Assembly (NCBI RefSeq): GCF_018476525.1
Contig: NZ_JAHCST010000008.1
Span: 208,093-272,092, forward strand
Direction: 5' to 3'
Source: Acrocarpospora catenulata
Lineage (GTDB): Bacteria; Actinomycetota; Actinomycetes; Streptosporangiales; Streptosporangiaceae
DNA length: 64,000 bases
Made by a program: the position numbers and the translations under genes. How positions within the stretch are numbered: the first letter of the stretch is position 1; each line of letters starts with the position of its first letter. Shown here piece after piece: positions 10,489 through 23,959 of this stretch. The notes beneath the pieces are model-generated. The model had not been told where the DNA came from and made no database searches. It saw only the letters and a program-made list of their open reading frames with translations.

Positions 10489-10947
10489 TGGTTATCCCCC
10501 ATCGCCCCATCCTACTCGGGGGATATTTCCGCTGGTCAGGGTTGGGTTGGCCGGGCGTTCTTTGGCAGTCTTAGGGACGGAGCGCCGGAGCCATGTCCGG
10601 TCCGTAGCTTGTGCTCCTCCCTGGCCGGTCGGGCCGCGTAGGGCTCGCCTGGCTCCCCTCGCCTTCCTCGCCCTTCCCCTTCTTGCCGGGATCCCGGCAA
10701 CCGCGATCCCCCGGGCGCCGGCTCCACACACAAGAAGTTGGGTGGAGGTAATCCCACCCAACCGGCCCACTCTGGCCTTCGGTCGGCCCCGGCGGCTGCC
10801 GTCCTGGCGAACGAAGAACGGTTGCCGGGAGACTCCCGCCCACTCAGCTGGACGTGACCCAGCCCGCTCTGACCTTCGGTCGTAGACCTGGCTTTGCCGG
10901 GAGGGTCGGCTGTTGTCCGGCGGATGAAGGATTTGGGGGCCTTGGTG
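10489..10947. other. Dyad-rich intergenic region downstream of ligA
   Basis: About 460 bp without a credible gene. It contains an 18 bp perfect palindrome TTGCCGGGATCCCGGCAA (10683-10700), a hairpin GTTGGGTGG/CCACCCAAC with an 8-base loop (10737-10762), and a short imperfect direct repeat around CTCTGGCCTTCGGTCG (10770-10785) and CTCTGACCTTCGGTCG (10867-10882). Some of these may end ligA transcription. Open frames here are GC-driven and give low-complexity Arg/Pro/Gly products. Confidence 0.55.
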
Positions 10948-14756
<3,809 letters not shown>

Positions 14757-14775
14757 GGGTCTAGCGTAGTGAGTC
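14757..14775. promoter_or_regulatory. Compact divergent promoter for two leaderless genes
   Basis: The 19 bp between the chosen starts hold TAGCGT on the plus strand, 8 bases before the ATG at 14776, and TACGCT on the minus strand, 6 bases before the GTG at 14756. They occupy almost the same bases, so one near-symmetric element could serve as the -10 box for both directions. Confidence 0.4.
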
Positions 14776-15405
14776 ATGAGGCTCACCAAACTCGGCCATG
14801 CCTGCTGGCGGCTGGAAAAGGACGGTTCCACCATCGTCATCGACCCCGGCTCGTTCAGCGGGACGGGGCTGCTGGACGGCGCCGACGCGGTGTTGATCAC
14901 GCATGAGCACTTCGACCACACCGACCCGGAGCTGCTCCAGGCCGCCAGGCCCGACCTGGAGATCTTCACCTGTCAGGCGGTGGCCGACCTGCTCGGTGAC
15001 ATTCCGCCCAAGGTGCACATCGTCCGGCAAGGGGACACCTTCCTGGCGAGTGGCTTCGCGGTGCGGGTGATCGGTGAGTGGCACGCGCCGATTCATCCGG
15101 ATCTGCAGATCATCCAGAATGTCGGCTACTTCATCGAGGACGAGGTCTTCTATCCCGGCGACGCGCTGACCCCGCCCGGGGTGGAGGTGCCCACCCTGCT
15201 GGTGCCGACCATCGCGCCGTGGCTGAAGACGTACGAGATGGTGGAGTACCTCCGCCAGGTGCGCCCGGCGCGGGCCTACTCCACGCACGACGGGCTGGTC
15301 AACGAGATCGGCCAGCGGCTCATCGACAACTGGCTGGGCATGGAGGCGGACAAGCAGAAGGCCGACATGCGGCGTATCCCGCCAGGCGAGTCCGTAGCGG
15401 TCTAG
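14776..15405 (+). CDS. Metallo-beta-lactamase-fold metal-dependent hydrolase
   Basis: The 209-residue protein is the short UlaG/YtnP-like type. It has the N-terminal strand [11 protein letters not shown], a Ser/Thr-rich loop DPGSFSGTG, the metal motif HEHFDHTD (about residues 57-64), [11 protein letters not shown] (metal Asp) and a C-terminal STHDG histidine. These bind two metal ions and hydrolyse phosphoesters or lactones; the substrate cannot be told. It starts divergently from the methionine-synthase-like gene and probably has no leader. Its stop TAG at 15403-15405 shares the palindrome CTAG with the convergent mnmA stop. Confidence 0.9.
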   Translation: MRLTKLGHACWRLEKDGSTIVIDPGSFSGTGLLDGADAVLITHEHFDHTDPELLQAARPDLEIFTCQAVADLLGDIPPKVHIVRQGDTFLASGFAVRVIGEWHAPIHPDLQIIQNVGYFIEDEVFYPGDALTPPGVEVPTLLVPTIAPWLKTYEMVEYLRQVRPARAYSTHDGLVNEIGQRLIDNWLGMEADKQKADMRRIPPGESVAV

Positions 15406-16490
15406 CGCGCGGCGGCGATGGTGGCCGAGCCGATGACCATGTCGTCCCGGTAGAGCACGGCCGCCTGGCCGGGAGCCACCCCGACGGCCGGCGCGCCCAG
15501 CTGGATGAGCAGGTCGGGGCCGGCGAGCCGGGCCTGGCAGGGGTAGACCTCGCCGTGGGCGCGCAGCTGCACCTCGCAGGTGAGGGAGGCCTCGGGCGGG
15601 GCCACCGGGCCGTTCCAGATCGGTCGGGTGGCGGTGATCTCAGTGACCTGCAGGGAGGTACGGGGACCCACGGTGACCGTGTTGGAGACCGGCTCGATGG
15701 ACAGCACGTAACGGGGACGGCCGTCGGAGGCCGGACGGGTCAGGTTGAGGCCCTTGCGCTGGCCGATGGTGTACCCGTACGCCCCGGGGTGGGTGCCGAC
15801 CACCTGGCCGGTGAGCGCGTCCACGATGGGGCCTTCGCTGCCGCCGAGCCGGTCGGCGAGGAAAGCCCGGGTGTCGCCGTCGGCGATGAAGCAGATGTCG
15901 TGGCTGTCCGGCTTGTCGGCCACGGTCAGACCGCGCCGGGCGGCCTCCGCGCGGACCTCGGCCTTGGTGGAGTCGCCGAGCGGGAAGATCGCGTGGCTGA
16001 GCTGCTCCCGGGTGAGCACGCCCAGCACGTACGACTGGTCCTTGCCCTGGTCCGGGGAGCGGTAGAGCACGCCGTCGGTGATCCGGGCGTGGTGGCCGGT
16101 GGCCACGGCGTCGAAGCCGAGGGCCAGCGCCCGGTCCAGCACCGCCGCGAACTTGATCTTCTCGTTGCAGCGCAGGCAGGGGTTGGGCGTGCGGCCCGCC
16201 GCGTACTCGCTGACGAAGTCCTCCACCACGTCCCGGTGGAAGCGCTCGGCCATGTCCCAGATGTAGAACGGGATGCCGATCACGTCGGCGGCCCGGCGGG
16301 CGTCCCGGGAGTCCTCGATGGTGCAGCAGCCCCTGGCGCCCGTGCGGTACGACTGGGGGTTGGCCGAGAGCGCCAGGTGCACGCCGGTCACCTCATGACC
16401 GGCCTCGGCGATCCGGGCCGCGGCGACGGCCGAGTCGACCCCGCCCGACATGGCGGCGAGCACCCGCATGGGCGCGACACGATTTCCCAT
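15402..16490 (-). CDS. mnmA: tRNA-specific 2-thiouridylase
   Basis: MnmA activates U34 of Lys, Glu and Gln tRNAs with ATP and inserts sulfur to form 2-thiouridine. The 362-residue protein has the PP-loop SGGVDS (about residue 15), the first catalytic cysteine in NPCLRC, the second in SHDICF, and the C-terminal beta-barrel domains (YTIGQRKGL). Sulfur is ultimately supplied by a cysteine desulfurase, and one is encoded 1.1 kb upstream on the same strand. The ATG at 16490 lacks a Shine-Dalgarno sequence. An alternative ATG at 16469 gives [10 protein letters not shown]; the longer form resembles actinobacterial homologues. Confidence 0.95.
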   Translation of the reverse strand: MGNRVAPMRVLAAMSGGVDSAVAAARIAEAGHEVTGVHLALSANPQSYRTGARGCCTIEDSRDARRAADVIGIPFYIWDMAERFHRDVVEDFVSEYAAGRTPNPCLRCNEKIKFAAVLDRALALGFDAVATGHHARITDGVLYRSPDQGKDQSYVLGVLTREQLSHAIFPLGDSTKAEVRAEAARRGLTVADKPDSHDICFIADGDTRAFLADRLGGSEGPIVDALTGQVVGTHPGAYGYTIGQRKGLNLTRPASDGRPRYVLSIEPVSNTVTVGPRTSLQVTEITATRPIWNGPVAPPEASLTCEVQLRAHGEVYPCQARLAGPDLLIQLGAPAVGVAPGQAAVLYRDDMVIGSATIAAAR

Positions 16491-16592
16491 AACGTATTCG
16501 AGATTACCGTCCAGCCGGAGCCGCCTCGTCGGGGTTTTTCGCTCCAGGGGCGCGTTGGCGGGCGTGCAGGTTGCCTGGAAGGATGACTGGCC

Positions 16593-17612
16593 ATGCGATT
16601 GTTCGGGCGGAAGAGTGAACCGGTGGACTCCGGGGCGCTGATCGCCGATTTCTGGGGCTGGTGGGACGACACGCGTGCCCAACTGGACGCGGGGGACGCC
16701 GAGGCGCTGGCGGAGCTGGTCGGGCCGGCGGTGGCGGCCATGGACGACTCGCTGGTCTGGGAGGTCGCGCCCGGGCGGGAGGCGCGGCACGCGCTGGTGG
16801 TGAGCGCGGCCGGGAATCCGGAGCTGCGGTCCTTCGTGCACCGGTGGGCGCTGGCGGCGCCCGCCGCCGACGAGGAGTGGGAGTTCCACCCCTCCCGGCA
16901 GGCCCGGCCGGATCCGTACGAGCTGACCCTGCAGCTCAACGGCCACCAGTTCACCATGGAGGGCTTCGTCCTCGGAGTACGGGTCCCACCCGGCACCCCC
17001 CGGGTAAACGTCACCGCCTATCACCCGATATTTCAGGACATCGATGACGAGGCGCGGATGGAGACCACGCTGCTCGCGCTCGACTGGCTGCTCGGCGAGG
17101 ACGAGGTCGCCCGCTGGCTCGGCGACATCGAGGCCGCCGAGTTCGAGCCGCTGGACGCGATCGCCGCCATCCACCTGCCTGGCGTGGTGGCCGACGTCGC
17201 CTCGGGTTTCCAGGGCGAACGCTGGGCCCTGCTGGAGGGTCAGGCCCCCACGGGCAAACGCCTGACGGCCACCGCCAGGTACCCACTCCGCCCGGTCGAC
17301 TACCCGCTGTACGACCAGCACATCGCCATCACCGTGCAGTACCGGGCCAAGGACGGCGACGGTATGCCCACCGGCGCCTCCGAGACCGCGCTGGAGACGT
17401 TCGGAGAGCAGCTGGCCGCCACCCTCGCCGACCAGCCCGCCGTACTGGCCGCCCACATGACCGTGGACGGCGTCCGGACGTTCCACATCTATGCCGATCC
17501 GACCGGCACCACCACGACCGCGCTGAAGACCCTGTCCTGGCCTGAGGGCCGCCTCCGGATAGGCGTGACCAGCGACCCGTCCTGGTCAACGGTCGCCCAC
17601 TTCCTGGCCTAG
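16593..17612 (+). CDS. Conserved hypothetical protein, possibly DUF695-like
   Basis: A 339-residue soluble, acidic protein with no signal peptide or membrane helix. It appears to have two parts: an N-terminal half rich in Trp (FWGWWDD, about residue 20) ending in the [31 protein letters not shown] segment, and a C-terminal half that ends [18 protein letters not shown]. The general pattern recalls DUF695-type proteins, but I am not certain. Codon use is normal for the window. It sits between mnmA and the cysteine desulfurase gene on the opposite strand, converging on the latter with a 6 bp gap. Confidence 0.75.
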   Translation: MRLFGRKSEPVDSGALIADFWGWWDDTRAQLDAGDAEALAELVGPAVAAMDDSLVWEVAPGREARHALVVSAAGNPELRSFVHRWALAAPAADEEWEFHPSRQARPDPYELTLQLNGHQFTMEGFVLGVRVPPGTPRVNVTAYHPIFQDIDDEARMETTLLALDWLLGEDEVARWLGDIEAAEFEPLDAIAAIHLPGVVADVASGFQGERWALLEGQAPTGKRLTATARYPLRPVDYPLYDQHIAITVQYRAKDGDGMPTGASETALETFGEQLAATLADQPAVLAAHMTVDGVRTFHIYADPTGTTTTALKTLSWPEGRLRIGVTSDPSWSTVAHFLA

Positions 17613-17618
17613 GAGAAC

Positions 17619-18773
17619 CTAGGAGATTCCGGCGCGGCGGGCCCGCTCCACCACCACGGCGATCACGTCGGTCAGGCGGTCGACGTCGGCCTCGGTAGAA
17701 GTGTGGCCGAGGGTGAAACGGAGTGAACCGCGGGCCTGGACGGGGTTCTGCCCCATGGCCAGGAGCACGTGCGAGGGCTGGGCCACCCCGGCCGAGCAGG
17801 CGGAGCCGGTGGAGCACTCAACCCCCTTGGCGTCCAGGAGCATGAGCAGGGCGTCGCCCTCGCAGCCGGGGAAGGAGAAGTGGGCGTTGCCGGGGAGACG
17901 GTCCTCCGGGTCGCCGTTGAGGATCACGTCGGGGACGGCCTGCCGTACCCGGTCGACGAGGGTGTCGCGGAGGGCGGCCAGGCGGGCGGCGTGCTCGGGG
18001 CGGCGGTCGACGGCGGTCTGGACGGCAGTGGCGAATCCGGCGATGGCAGGGGCGTCCAGGGTGCCCGACCGCACGTCCCGCTCCTGGCCGCCGCCGTGCA
18101 GCACGGGGACGGGGTCGATGCCCCGGGCGAGCAGCAGCGCGCCGACGCCCATCGGGCCGCCCACCTTGTGGCCGGAGACGGTCATCGCGTCCACCCCGGA
18201 ATCGGCGAAGTTGATCGGGAGCTGGGCGACCGCCTGAACCGCGTCGGTGTGGAAGGGAATGCCGTGCTCGTGCGCGATCGCGACCAGCTCGGCCACCGGC
18301 TGCACGGTGCCCACCTCGTTGTTGGCCCACATCACGCTGACCAGCGCCACGTCATCGGGGCCGGCGGCGATGGCGGCGCGCAGGGTCTCCGGGAGCACCC
18401 GGCCGCCGGCGTCCACGGGTAGCTTCTCGACGACCGCGCCCTGGTTGTCGGCCAGCCAGTACGCCGGGTCCAGCGCGGCGTGGTGCTCGACGGCGCTGAT
18501 CAGGATGCGGGGGCGGCGGCGGGCCCAGAACAGGCCCTTGACGGCGAGGTTGTCGGCCTCGGTGCCGCCGGAGGTGAAGACGACCTCGCTCGGGCGGGCA
18601 CCGAGGGCGCAGGCGATGGTCTCCCGCGACTCCTCCACCACCCGCCGGGTGCGCCGGCCCGCCGCGTGCAGCGACGAGGCGTTGCCGACCCGGCTCAGCT
18701 CGGCGACCATCGCGTCGATCGCCTCGGGGAGCATCGGCGTGGTCGCAGCATGATCGAGATAGGCGGTCCCCAC
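17619..18773 (-). CDS. Cysteine desulfurase (NifS/IscS family)
   Basis: This PLP enzyme takes sulfur from cysteine as a persulfide, leaving alanine. The 384-residue protein begins YLDHAATTP and has [15 protein letters not shown], the PLP lysine in [10 protein letters not shown] (K203) and the catalytic cysteine in STGSACSAG (C326). The GTG at 18773 follows GGAGGGGCC and gives the usual family N-terminus; the longer frame adds a non-homologous stretch. No iscU, sufB or iron-sulfur assembly gene is nearby, whereas mnmA is, so the likely acceptor is the tRNA 2-thiouridine pathway, possibly with other acceptors. Confidence 0.94.
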   Translation of the reverse strand: MGTAYLDHAATTPMLPEAIDAMVAELSRVGNASSLHAAGRRTRRVVEESRETIACALGARPSEVVFTSGGTEADNLAVKGLFWARRRPRILISAVEHHAALDPAYWLADNQGAVVEKLPVDAGGRVLPETLRAAIAAGPDDVALVSVMWANNEVGTVQPVAELVAIAHEHGIPFHTDAVQAVAQLPINFADSGVDAMTVSGHKVGGPMGVGALLLARGIDPVPVLHGGGQERDVRSGTLDAPAIAGFATAVQTAVDRRPEHAARLAALRDTLVDRVRQAVPDVILNGDPEDRLPGNAHFSFPGCEGDALLMLLDAKGVECSTGSACSAGVAQPSHVLLAMGQNPVQARGSLRFTLGHTSTEADVDRLTDVIAVVVERARRAGIS

Positions 18774-18850
18774 GGCCCCTCCGTTCCACACACAACCAAC
18801 CAAGCCTAGCCCCAGTGGTGGAGGTCACCACCCCTCGGTGTGGTTAGTGA

Positions 18851-18864
18851 ACCGTCCAGACGGT
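18851..18864. promoter_or_regulatory. Operator at the tetR promoter
   Basis: ACCGTC-CA-GACGGT is a perfect inverted repeat with 6 bp arms. Its last base is the first base of a -10-like TACAGT (18864-18869), which is 7 bases before the ATG of the TetR gene. The layout suits autorepression of a leaderless transcript. Confidence 0.65.
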
Positions 18865-18876
18865 ACAGTAGACGGC

Positions 18877-19392
18877 ATGAGGAGGGATGAGCTGCTGGAC
18901 GCCGCCGAGGCGCTCCTTGCCGACCAAGGCGAACGCGCGCTCACCCTCGCCGCGGTGGCCGACCGCGCCGGTGTCAGCAAAGGCGGCCTGCTCTACCACT
19001 TCGGCACCAAGGACGCGCTGGTCAACGGCATGATCGAGCGTCTGATCGCGGACTTCGACGCCCTCATCGCCGCGCAGCAGGACTCCTGCTACACCCGCGC
19101 CTACATCAAGGCCACCTTCGTGGCCGTGCGGACCGGCCGCCTGCGCCGCTGGGCCGTCGTCACCGGCGCCGCCGGGGACCCCGCTCTCCTGACCCCGCTC
19201 CGCGACGCGATGGCCCGCTGGCACACCCATGGCCTGGCCGAGGAACCGGACCCGGTGATGTCGCGGATTGTCCGCCTCGCCTGTGAGGGCCTCTGGGAAA
19301 CGGCGACGCAGTGTCCGGCCGTTTTCGACCCGAGGGACGATCAAGGGAACTACGAGGACCTTCGCGAGCGTCTGCTCGCCCTCGTTCCCTGA
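18877..19392 (+). CDS. TetR family transcriptional regulator
   Basis: A 171-residue regulator with the N-terminal helix-turn-helix (LAAVADRAGVSKGGLLYHFGTKDALV, about residues 24-50) followed by an all-helical ligand domain with TetR_C-like features. The ATG at 18877 is chosen over an in-frame GTG at 18838 because that would place the operator palindrome inside the coding region, and because a -10 element ends 7 bases before this ATG, indicating a leaderless message. It is followed after 141 bp by an MFS exporter gene on the same strand, its probable target. The ligand is unknown. Confidence 0.88.
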   Translation: MRRDELLDAAEALLADQGERALTLAAVADRAGVSKGGLLYHFGTKDALVNGMIERLIADFDALIAAQQDSCYTRAYIKATFVAVRTGRLRRWAVVTGAAGDPALLTPLRDAMARWHTHGLAEEPDPVMSRIVRLACEGLWETATQCPAVFDPRDDQGNYEDLRERLLALVP

Positions 19393-19414
19393 ATCTCTTT
19401 CTCATCTTCTGGTG

Positions 19415-19447
19415 GTCGCCCTGTACGGCCCGGGCCGTACGGGCGAC
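19415..19447 (+). terminator. Long dyad between tetR and the MFS gene
   Basis: GTCGCCC-T-GTACGGCCC pairs with GGGCCGTACGGGCGAC, 16 bp per arm with one bulged T and no loop. It may be a terminator for the regulator gene, or an operator for the transporter gene that starts 87 bp downstream. Confidence 0.5.
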
Positions 19448-19533
19448 CGGAACATGTCTGCCCAACTCGCTGGCAGGAAAAACCCACTGACCATCCGGAA
19501 AACCTTAGAGAAACATCGGAAAAGGAGTTTGTG

Positions 19534-20718
19534 ATGTCGCGCGCGCTGAGGACTGCTCGTTTGGGGGCATTCCTCACGTTTGTTATTGCTGGGGTGTTGT
19601 GCGGAACTTTCACCGTACGGATTCCCGCGTTAGCCGATCGGCTGGGGATGGCCGAGGGCGAGGTGGGGATGGTGCTGCTGGCGTGGGGGCTTGGGGCCCT
19701 GGTCAGCATGCAGGCCCTGCGGGGAGTACTGGCCAGGACCGGCAGCGGGGCTGTGCTGCGGGTCGCGGGCCCGCTGTGCGCGGGGAGCCTGCTGCTGGTG
19801 GGGTACGTCGGGTCGGTGCCGGCGCTGGTGGCGGTGGCCGCCGCCAACGGGCTCGCCTTCGGGGCGATGGACGTGGCGATGAACGCCCAGGGCTCGGCGG
19901 TGGAGCGCCGGGCCGGGCAGCCCCTGCTGGGCGGCATGCACGCCGGGTGGTGCGTCGGGGCGATCACGGCGGGGCTGCTGGGCACGGCCGCCATCGCGGC
20001 GGACCTGCCGCTGGCCGCGCACGTGACGCTGGTGGCGGTGCCGGCGCTGCCGGTCACGCCGCTGCTCGGCCGCTGGTACCTGCGCGATCACGTCCGGGCG
20101 GCGGAGTCGGCGAGCGCGCGCCGGCTGCCGCCCGTGGTCTACCTGCTGGGCGCGATCACCTTCGGCGCGTTCATGGTGGAGGGCATAGTGGCCGACTGGA
20201 ACGGGCTCTACCTGCGGGACGTGCTGCGGGCCCCGGAGGCGCTGGCCGCCCTCGGCTACCCGGTGTTCGAGGCGGGCATGCTGCTCGGCCGCCTCTCCGG
20301 CGACCGCCTGCGCACCCGTTTCGGGGCCACCGGCCTGATCGTGGTCTCGGGTCTGGCGACCGCGGGCACGTACGGGATGGTGATCCTGGTGCCCTCCCCG
20401 GTGGCCGCCGTGGCGGGGATGTCGCTGGTGGGCCTGTCGGTGGCGATGATCTCCCCGCTGGCGCTCTCCCTGGCCGGCACGGCCACCGCCACCCCCGGAC
20501 CGGCGATCGCCCAGGCCGGCGCGATGGGCTACGCGGGTCTGCTGCTCGGCCCGGTGCTGATCGGCCTGCTGTCGGGGGCGACCTCGCTCCGGATCGCGCT
20601 GGTCACCGCCGTGGTGCTCGGCATTCTGATCGCCGTGGCCGCGCGATTCCTGCCGAAGACAGCACGTTCCAAAGAAATTCGGCCGGAGACCGAGGAAAGG
20701 GTGCTCGTCGCCGCGTAA
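19534..20718 (+). CDS. MFS transporter
   Basis: A 394-residue integral membrane protein with about 12 helices in the major facilitator arrangement, a central hydrophilic loop near residues 185-200 (RDHVRAAESASARR) and a basic, acidic C-terminal tail. The N-terminus (LGAFLTFVIAGVLCGTFTVRIPALADRLG) resembles the YbjJ/FucP-like group of actinobacterial transporters. ATG at 19534 is 6 bases from AAGGAG; GTG at 19531 is also possible. It is the probable target of the TetR gene before it and is followed by a shared terminator. The substrate cannot be predicted. Confidence 0.88.
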   Translation: MSRALRTARLGAFLTFVIAGVLCGTFTVRIPALADRLGMAEGEVGMVLLAWGLGALVSMQALRGVLARTGSGAVLRVAGPLCAGSLLLVGYVGSVPALVAVAAANGLAFGAMDVAMNAQGSAVERRAGQPLLGGMHAGWCVGAITAGLLGTAAIAADLPLAAHVTLVAVPALPVTPLLGRWYLRDHVRAAESASARRLPPVVYLLGAITFGAFMVEGIVADWNGLYLRDVLRAPEALAALGYPVFEAGMLLGRLSGDRLRTRFGATGLIVVSGLATAGTYGMVILVPSPVAAVAGMSLVGLSVAMISPLALSLAGTATATPGPAIAQAGAMGYAGLLLGPVLIGLLSGATSLRIALVTAVVLGILIAVAARFLPKTARSKEIRPETEERVLVAA

Positions 20719-20727
20719 CAACAAGGG

Positions 20728-20765
20728 GGCGCCGCTCGCCTGTCACGGAACAGGCGAGCGGCGCC
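20728..20765. terminator. Bidirectional terminator between the MFS gene and etfA
   Basis: A 16 bp perfect stem (GGCGCCGCTCGCCTGT at 20728-20743 with ACAGGCGAGCGGCGCC at 20750-20765) with a 6-base loop lies between two convergent genes. Confidence 0.85.
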
Positions 20766-20786
20766 ATCGGGAAAACCCGGGGAGAA

Positions 20787-21740
20787 CTACTTGCGCTTGG
20801 CGATCTCTTCGGTCAGCTGGGGCACGACCTGGTGCAGGTCCCCCACCACGCCGAAGTCGGCGATCTCGAAGATCGGGGCCTCGGGGTCCTTGTTGATGAC
20901 CACGATGGTCTTCGAGGTCTGCATGCCCGCCCGGTGCTGGATCGCGCCGGAGATCCCGGCCGCGATGTAGAGCTGCGGCGAGACCGTCTTGCCGGTCTGC
21001 CCGACCTGGAAGGCGTGCGGGTACCACCCGGCGTCGGTGGCCGCCCGGGAGGCGCCGACCGCCGCGCCGAGCGAGTCGGCCAGCTTCTCGATGATCGCGA
21101 AGTTCTCGCCGGAGCCGACGCCGCGGCCGCCGGAGACCACGATGGCGGCCTCGGTCAGCTCGGGGCGGGCGCCCTTCTCCTGCTTGACCCGCTCCACCAC
21201 CCGGGCCCCGCGCGCCGCGTCCGAGAGGGCGACCTCCACCTTCTCCTCGACGGCCGCGCCGGCCTCCGCCACGGGGGCGGTGGAGTTGGGGCGGACCGCG
21301 ATGATCGGGGTGCCCTTGGTCACCCGGCTGTGCACGTTGATGCCGCCGCCGAAGATGGACTGGTCGGCGACGAAGCCCTCGCCCACCCCGACCGCGTCGG
21401 TGATCACGCCCGAGTCGGTCTTGACGGCCAGCCGCCCGGCCACCTCCTTGCCCTCGGCGGTGGCCGCGAGCAGCACCGCCGCCGGGGACTTGGCGGCCAC
21501 CAGCGAGGCCAGCAGCTCGGCCTTGGGGGCCACCACGTAGTCGGCGATGTCGGCGCTGTCGGCCACGTACACCTTGGCCGCGCCGAACTCGGCCAGGCGG
21601 GCCTTGGCCGTGTCCGAGTAGCCGGGCCCGGCCCAGACCGCCGACGGCTCGCCCAGCGTGCGGGCCAGCGTCAGCAGCTCCAGGGTGACCTTCTTGACGT
21701 CCCCGTCGATCTGCTCGACGAGCACCAGGATCTCCGCCAT
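20787..21740 (-). CDS. etfA: Electron transfer flavoprotein alpha subunit
   Basis: EtfA binds FAD and, with EtfB, passes electrons from acyl-CoA dehydrogenases and related flavoenzymes to ETF:quinone oxidoreductase. The 317-residue protein has an N-terminal ETF fold and the C-terminal FAD domain with [13 protein letters not shown] (about residue 200), [17 protein letters not shown], and [10 protein letters not shown]. The ATG follows GAGGAGGGTGAC. It lies 10 bp after etfB, so the two form an operon. The acyl-CoA dehydrogenases FadE28 and FadE29 encoded near 60 kb are potential clients. Confidence 0.97.
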   Translation of the reverse strand: MAEILVLVEQIDGDVKKVTLELLTLARTLGEPSAVWAGPGYSDTAKARLAEFGAAKVYVADSADIADYVVAPKAELLASLVAAKSPAAVLLAATAEGKEVAGRLAVKTDSGVITDAVGVGEGFVADQSIFGGGINVHSRVTKGTPIIAVRPNSTAPVAEAGAAVEEKVEVALSDAARGARVVERVKQEKGARPELTEAAIVVSGGRGVGSGENFAIIEKLADSLGAAVGASRAATDAGWYPHAFQVGQTGKTVSPQLYIAAGISGAIQHRAGMQTSKTIVVINKDPEAPIFEIADFGVVGDLHQVVPQLTEEIAKRK

Positions 21741-21750
21741 GTCACCCTCC

Positions 21751-22530
21751 TCAGATGAATTTCTTCGACGTGAGGAAGTCGGCGGCCTTGACCCCGCCGT
21801 CGCCCTCGTCCTTCACCACGGCGCCGGCCGCGCGCGGCGGGGCGGCCGCGAAGTCGGCCACCTCGCTCCACGCCCCGGCCAGGCCGACCAGGGCCGCGTC
21901 GATCTCCGCGTCGGCGATGCCGAACGTCTGGACCGGCTTCTTCTTGGCCGCCATGATGCCCTTGAAGGACGGGTAACGCGGCTCGTTGATCTTCTCGACC
22001 ACGGAGATCACGGCCGGCAGGGTGGCCGCCACCTTGTCGAAGCCGTAGTCGGTGACCCGCTGCACGGTGATCTCGCCCTTGCCCACCTCGACCTTGTTCG
22101 CCAGCGTGAGCTGGGGCACGCCGAGCCGCTCGGCCAGCATCGCGGCGAGCATGCCGGTCCGGGCGTCGGTGGACTCAGAGCCGAGGATGACCAAGTCGAA
22201 ACCGATCTTCTTCAGCGTCTGGGCCAGCGCGTAGGAGGTGGACAGAGCGTCCGAGCCGTGCAGGGCCGGGTCGACCAGGTGCACGGCCTTGTCGGCGCCC
22301 ATGGCCAGCGCCTTGCGGATGGTGTCGGTGGCCTTGTCCGGCCCCATGGTGAGGACCGTCACCTCACCGCCGTTGGCTTCCTTGAGGCGTAGCGCCTCCT
22401 CCACTGCGTACTCGCAGAGCTCGTTGATGACGCCATCCGCGGCGTCGCGGTCGAGCGTCTTGTCATCGGACCTGAGCTTCCGCTCGGTCGCCGTGTCGGG
22501 GACCTGCTTGACGCAGACGACGATGTTCAT
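21751..22530 (-). CDS. etfB: Electron transfer flavoprotein beta subunit
   Basis: EtfB is the AMP-binding partner of EtfA. The 259-residue protein starts MNIVVCVKQVPDTATERKL and carries VLTMGPDKATDTIRKALAMGADKA, LGSESTDARTGMLAAMLAERLG and LPAVISVVEKINEPRYPSFKGIMAAKKKP, the family's recognition and nucleotide-binding segments. It is the first gene of etfBA. A hairpin enclosing a direct repeat lies about 100 bp upstream (22632-22680) and may belong to the promoter. Confidence 0.97.
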   Translation of the reverse strand: MNIVVCVKQVPDTATERKLRSDDKTLDRDAADGVINELCEYAVEEALRLKEANGGEVTVLTMGPDKATDTIRKALAMGADKAVHLVDPALHGSDALSTSYALAQTLKKIGFDLVILGSESTDARTGMLAAMLAERLGVPQLTLANKVEVGKGEITVQRVTDYGFDKVAATLPAVISVVEKINEPRYPSFKGIMAAKKKPVQTFGIADAEIDAALVGLAGAWSEVADFAAAPPRAAGAVVKDEGDGGVKAADFLTSKKFI

Positions 22531-22631
22531 GGCCGCTGGCCGACCTCCCGTATTCCGCACGGCTGCTCGCCGCGATGCCTCGAGATGCTTGACCGCCGGA
22601 CGGCGCCGGCAGTGCACCCCGACCGAATGTT

Positions 22632-22680
22632 ACCCACGAGTAGCTTATGCACAAACCCTGATGCGCAAACCCTCGTGGGT
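22632..22680 (-). promoter_or_regulatory. Hairpin with internal direct repeats upstream of etfBA
   Basis: ACCCACGAG (22632-22640) pairs perfectly with CTCGTGGGT (22672-22680). Inside lies a direct repeat, ATGCACAAACCCT (22647-22659) and ATGCGCAAACCCT (22661-22673), 12 of 13 bases identical with a 14 bp period. It lies 100 to 150 bp upstream of etfB and could bind a regulator or form an RNA leader structure. Confidence 0.45.
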
Positions 22681-22718
22681 CTGCCCTCCGCACGATACCG
22701 AATGATATTTCGGAGCCT

Positions 22719-23927
22719 TCACCCGGCCACGGCCACCAGGCCGAGCAGGAACAGCAGTGTGCCCACTGCCAGCAACAACGTGAACGTGCTGAAAACCGTG
22801 CTGAGCACCGCCCAGAGCGCCACCGCCCCGGCGATCGACGCGAAGTCCACCACAACCCGGCCCGTGGCCTTGGCCGCCACTCCGAACCCGGCGTCCGCCA
22901 GCACCACCACCCCGTACGCGACGAGCAGCAGCAGCGAGGCCTCCGGCACGTACTCCCGCCCGGTCGCCGCCAGCAGCCCGACCACCAGACCCGATCCGAC
23001 CACCCAGCGCCGCCGGACCACCTCGCGGCGGCGCGCCAGCGGATCCTCGGCGGGGGCGCGCCGCTCCGGCGTCATCCCGGGGCGCCACTCCTGGGTGAGC
23101 TCCTCCCGCGGGCCGCCCTCCGGCACCACCACCGTGGCCCGCTCCGGGACCCGGGAACCCAGCCGGGTGACCAACTCGGCGGCCGACGGCCGGGCGGCGG
23201 GTTCGGCCTTCATGCACTGCCGCAGCAGCGGCGCCAGCCAGTCCGGCACCCCGTCCAGGTCCGGCTCCCCGTGCACCACCCGGTAGGCCACCGCCGGCAT
23301 CGGCCCCGTCCCGTACGGGTGCCGCCCGGTCGCCGCGAAGGCCACCGTGGCCGCCCAGGCGAACACGTCCGCGGCGGAACCGGCCTCCCGGCCCTCCAGG
23401 ACCTCCGGCGCCAGGTAGCCCGGGGTGCCCACCACCGCGCCGGAGGCGGTCACCGCGGCCGAGTCCAGCGCGTACGCCACGCCGAAGTCGATCACGTGGG
23501 GTTCGCCGTCGGCGAGGATCACGTTGCCCGGTTTCAGGTCCCGGTGCACCACGCCGGCCCGGTGCACCGCGACCAGCGCCTCGGCCAGGCCGCGCGCCAG
23601 CCGTACCAGGTCGTCGCCGCGGAGCGGGCCCTCGGCGACCACCGCGGAGAGCGCGCGGCCCTGCACGTACCTGGTCACCAGGTACGGCCGGTCGGCGTTC
23701 AGGGCGGCGTCCAGCACCTCGGCCACGTGCGGCCCGCGCACCCGGCGCATGGTCTCCACCTCGCGGGCCAGCCGGGCCAGCGCGGAGGCGTCGCCGGCCA
23801 CGTGCGGGTGCAGCACCTTGACCGCGACGGTCCTGCCCTCACCGTCCAGCGCCAGGTGCACCTCGCCGAAACCGCCCGAGCCGAGTGGGGAGAGCAGCCG
23901 GTAGGGGCCGAGGTACTCCGCGCTCAC
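22719..23927 (-). CDS. Membrane Ser/Thr protein kinase (first of three tandem paralogues)
   Basis: About 402 residues: a Hanks-type kinase domain (residues 1-260) with glycine loop LGSGGFGEV, catalytic lysine in VAVKVL, HRDLKPGN and a DFG motif (VIDFGVA), then a short cytoplasmic linker and four or so helices at the C-terminus (about 300-400), with no extracellular sensor. The GTG at 23927 follows GGGAGGG. Gene order is kinase 3, kinase 2, kinase 1, all on the minus strand with gaps of 0 and 32 bp, so they are probably co-transcribed. Targets are unknown. It is the shortest of the three and lacks the proline-rich linker. Confidence 0.93.
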   Translation of the reverse strand: MSAEYLGPYRLLSPLGSGGFGEVHLALDGEGRTVAVKVLHPHVAGDASALARLAREVETMRRVRGPHVAEVLDAALNADRPYLVTRYVQGRALSAVVAEGPLRGDDLVRLARGLAEALVAVHRAGVVHRDLKPGNVILADGEPHVIDFGVAYALDSAAVTASGAVVGTPGYLAPEVLEGREAGSAADVFAWAATVAFAATGRHPYGTGPMPAVAYRVVHGEPDLDGVPDWLAPLLRQCMKAEPAARPSAAELVTRLGSRVPERATVVVPEGGPREELTQEWRPGMTPERRAPAEDPLARRREVVRRRWVVGSGLVVGLLAATGREYVPEASLLLLVAYGVVVLADAGFGVAAKATGRVVVDFASIAGAVALWAVLSTVFSTFTLLLAVGTLLFLLGLVAVAG

Positions 23928-23959
23928 GTGCCCTCCCTTCCCGCCCCCGGCGGGCCTGC

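Noticed and set aside
10442..10885. 147-residue plus-strand frame downstream of ligA
   Set aside because: Crosses several strong dyads, composition is Pro/Arg-rich, no start signal.
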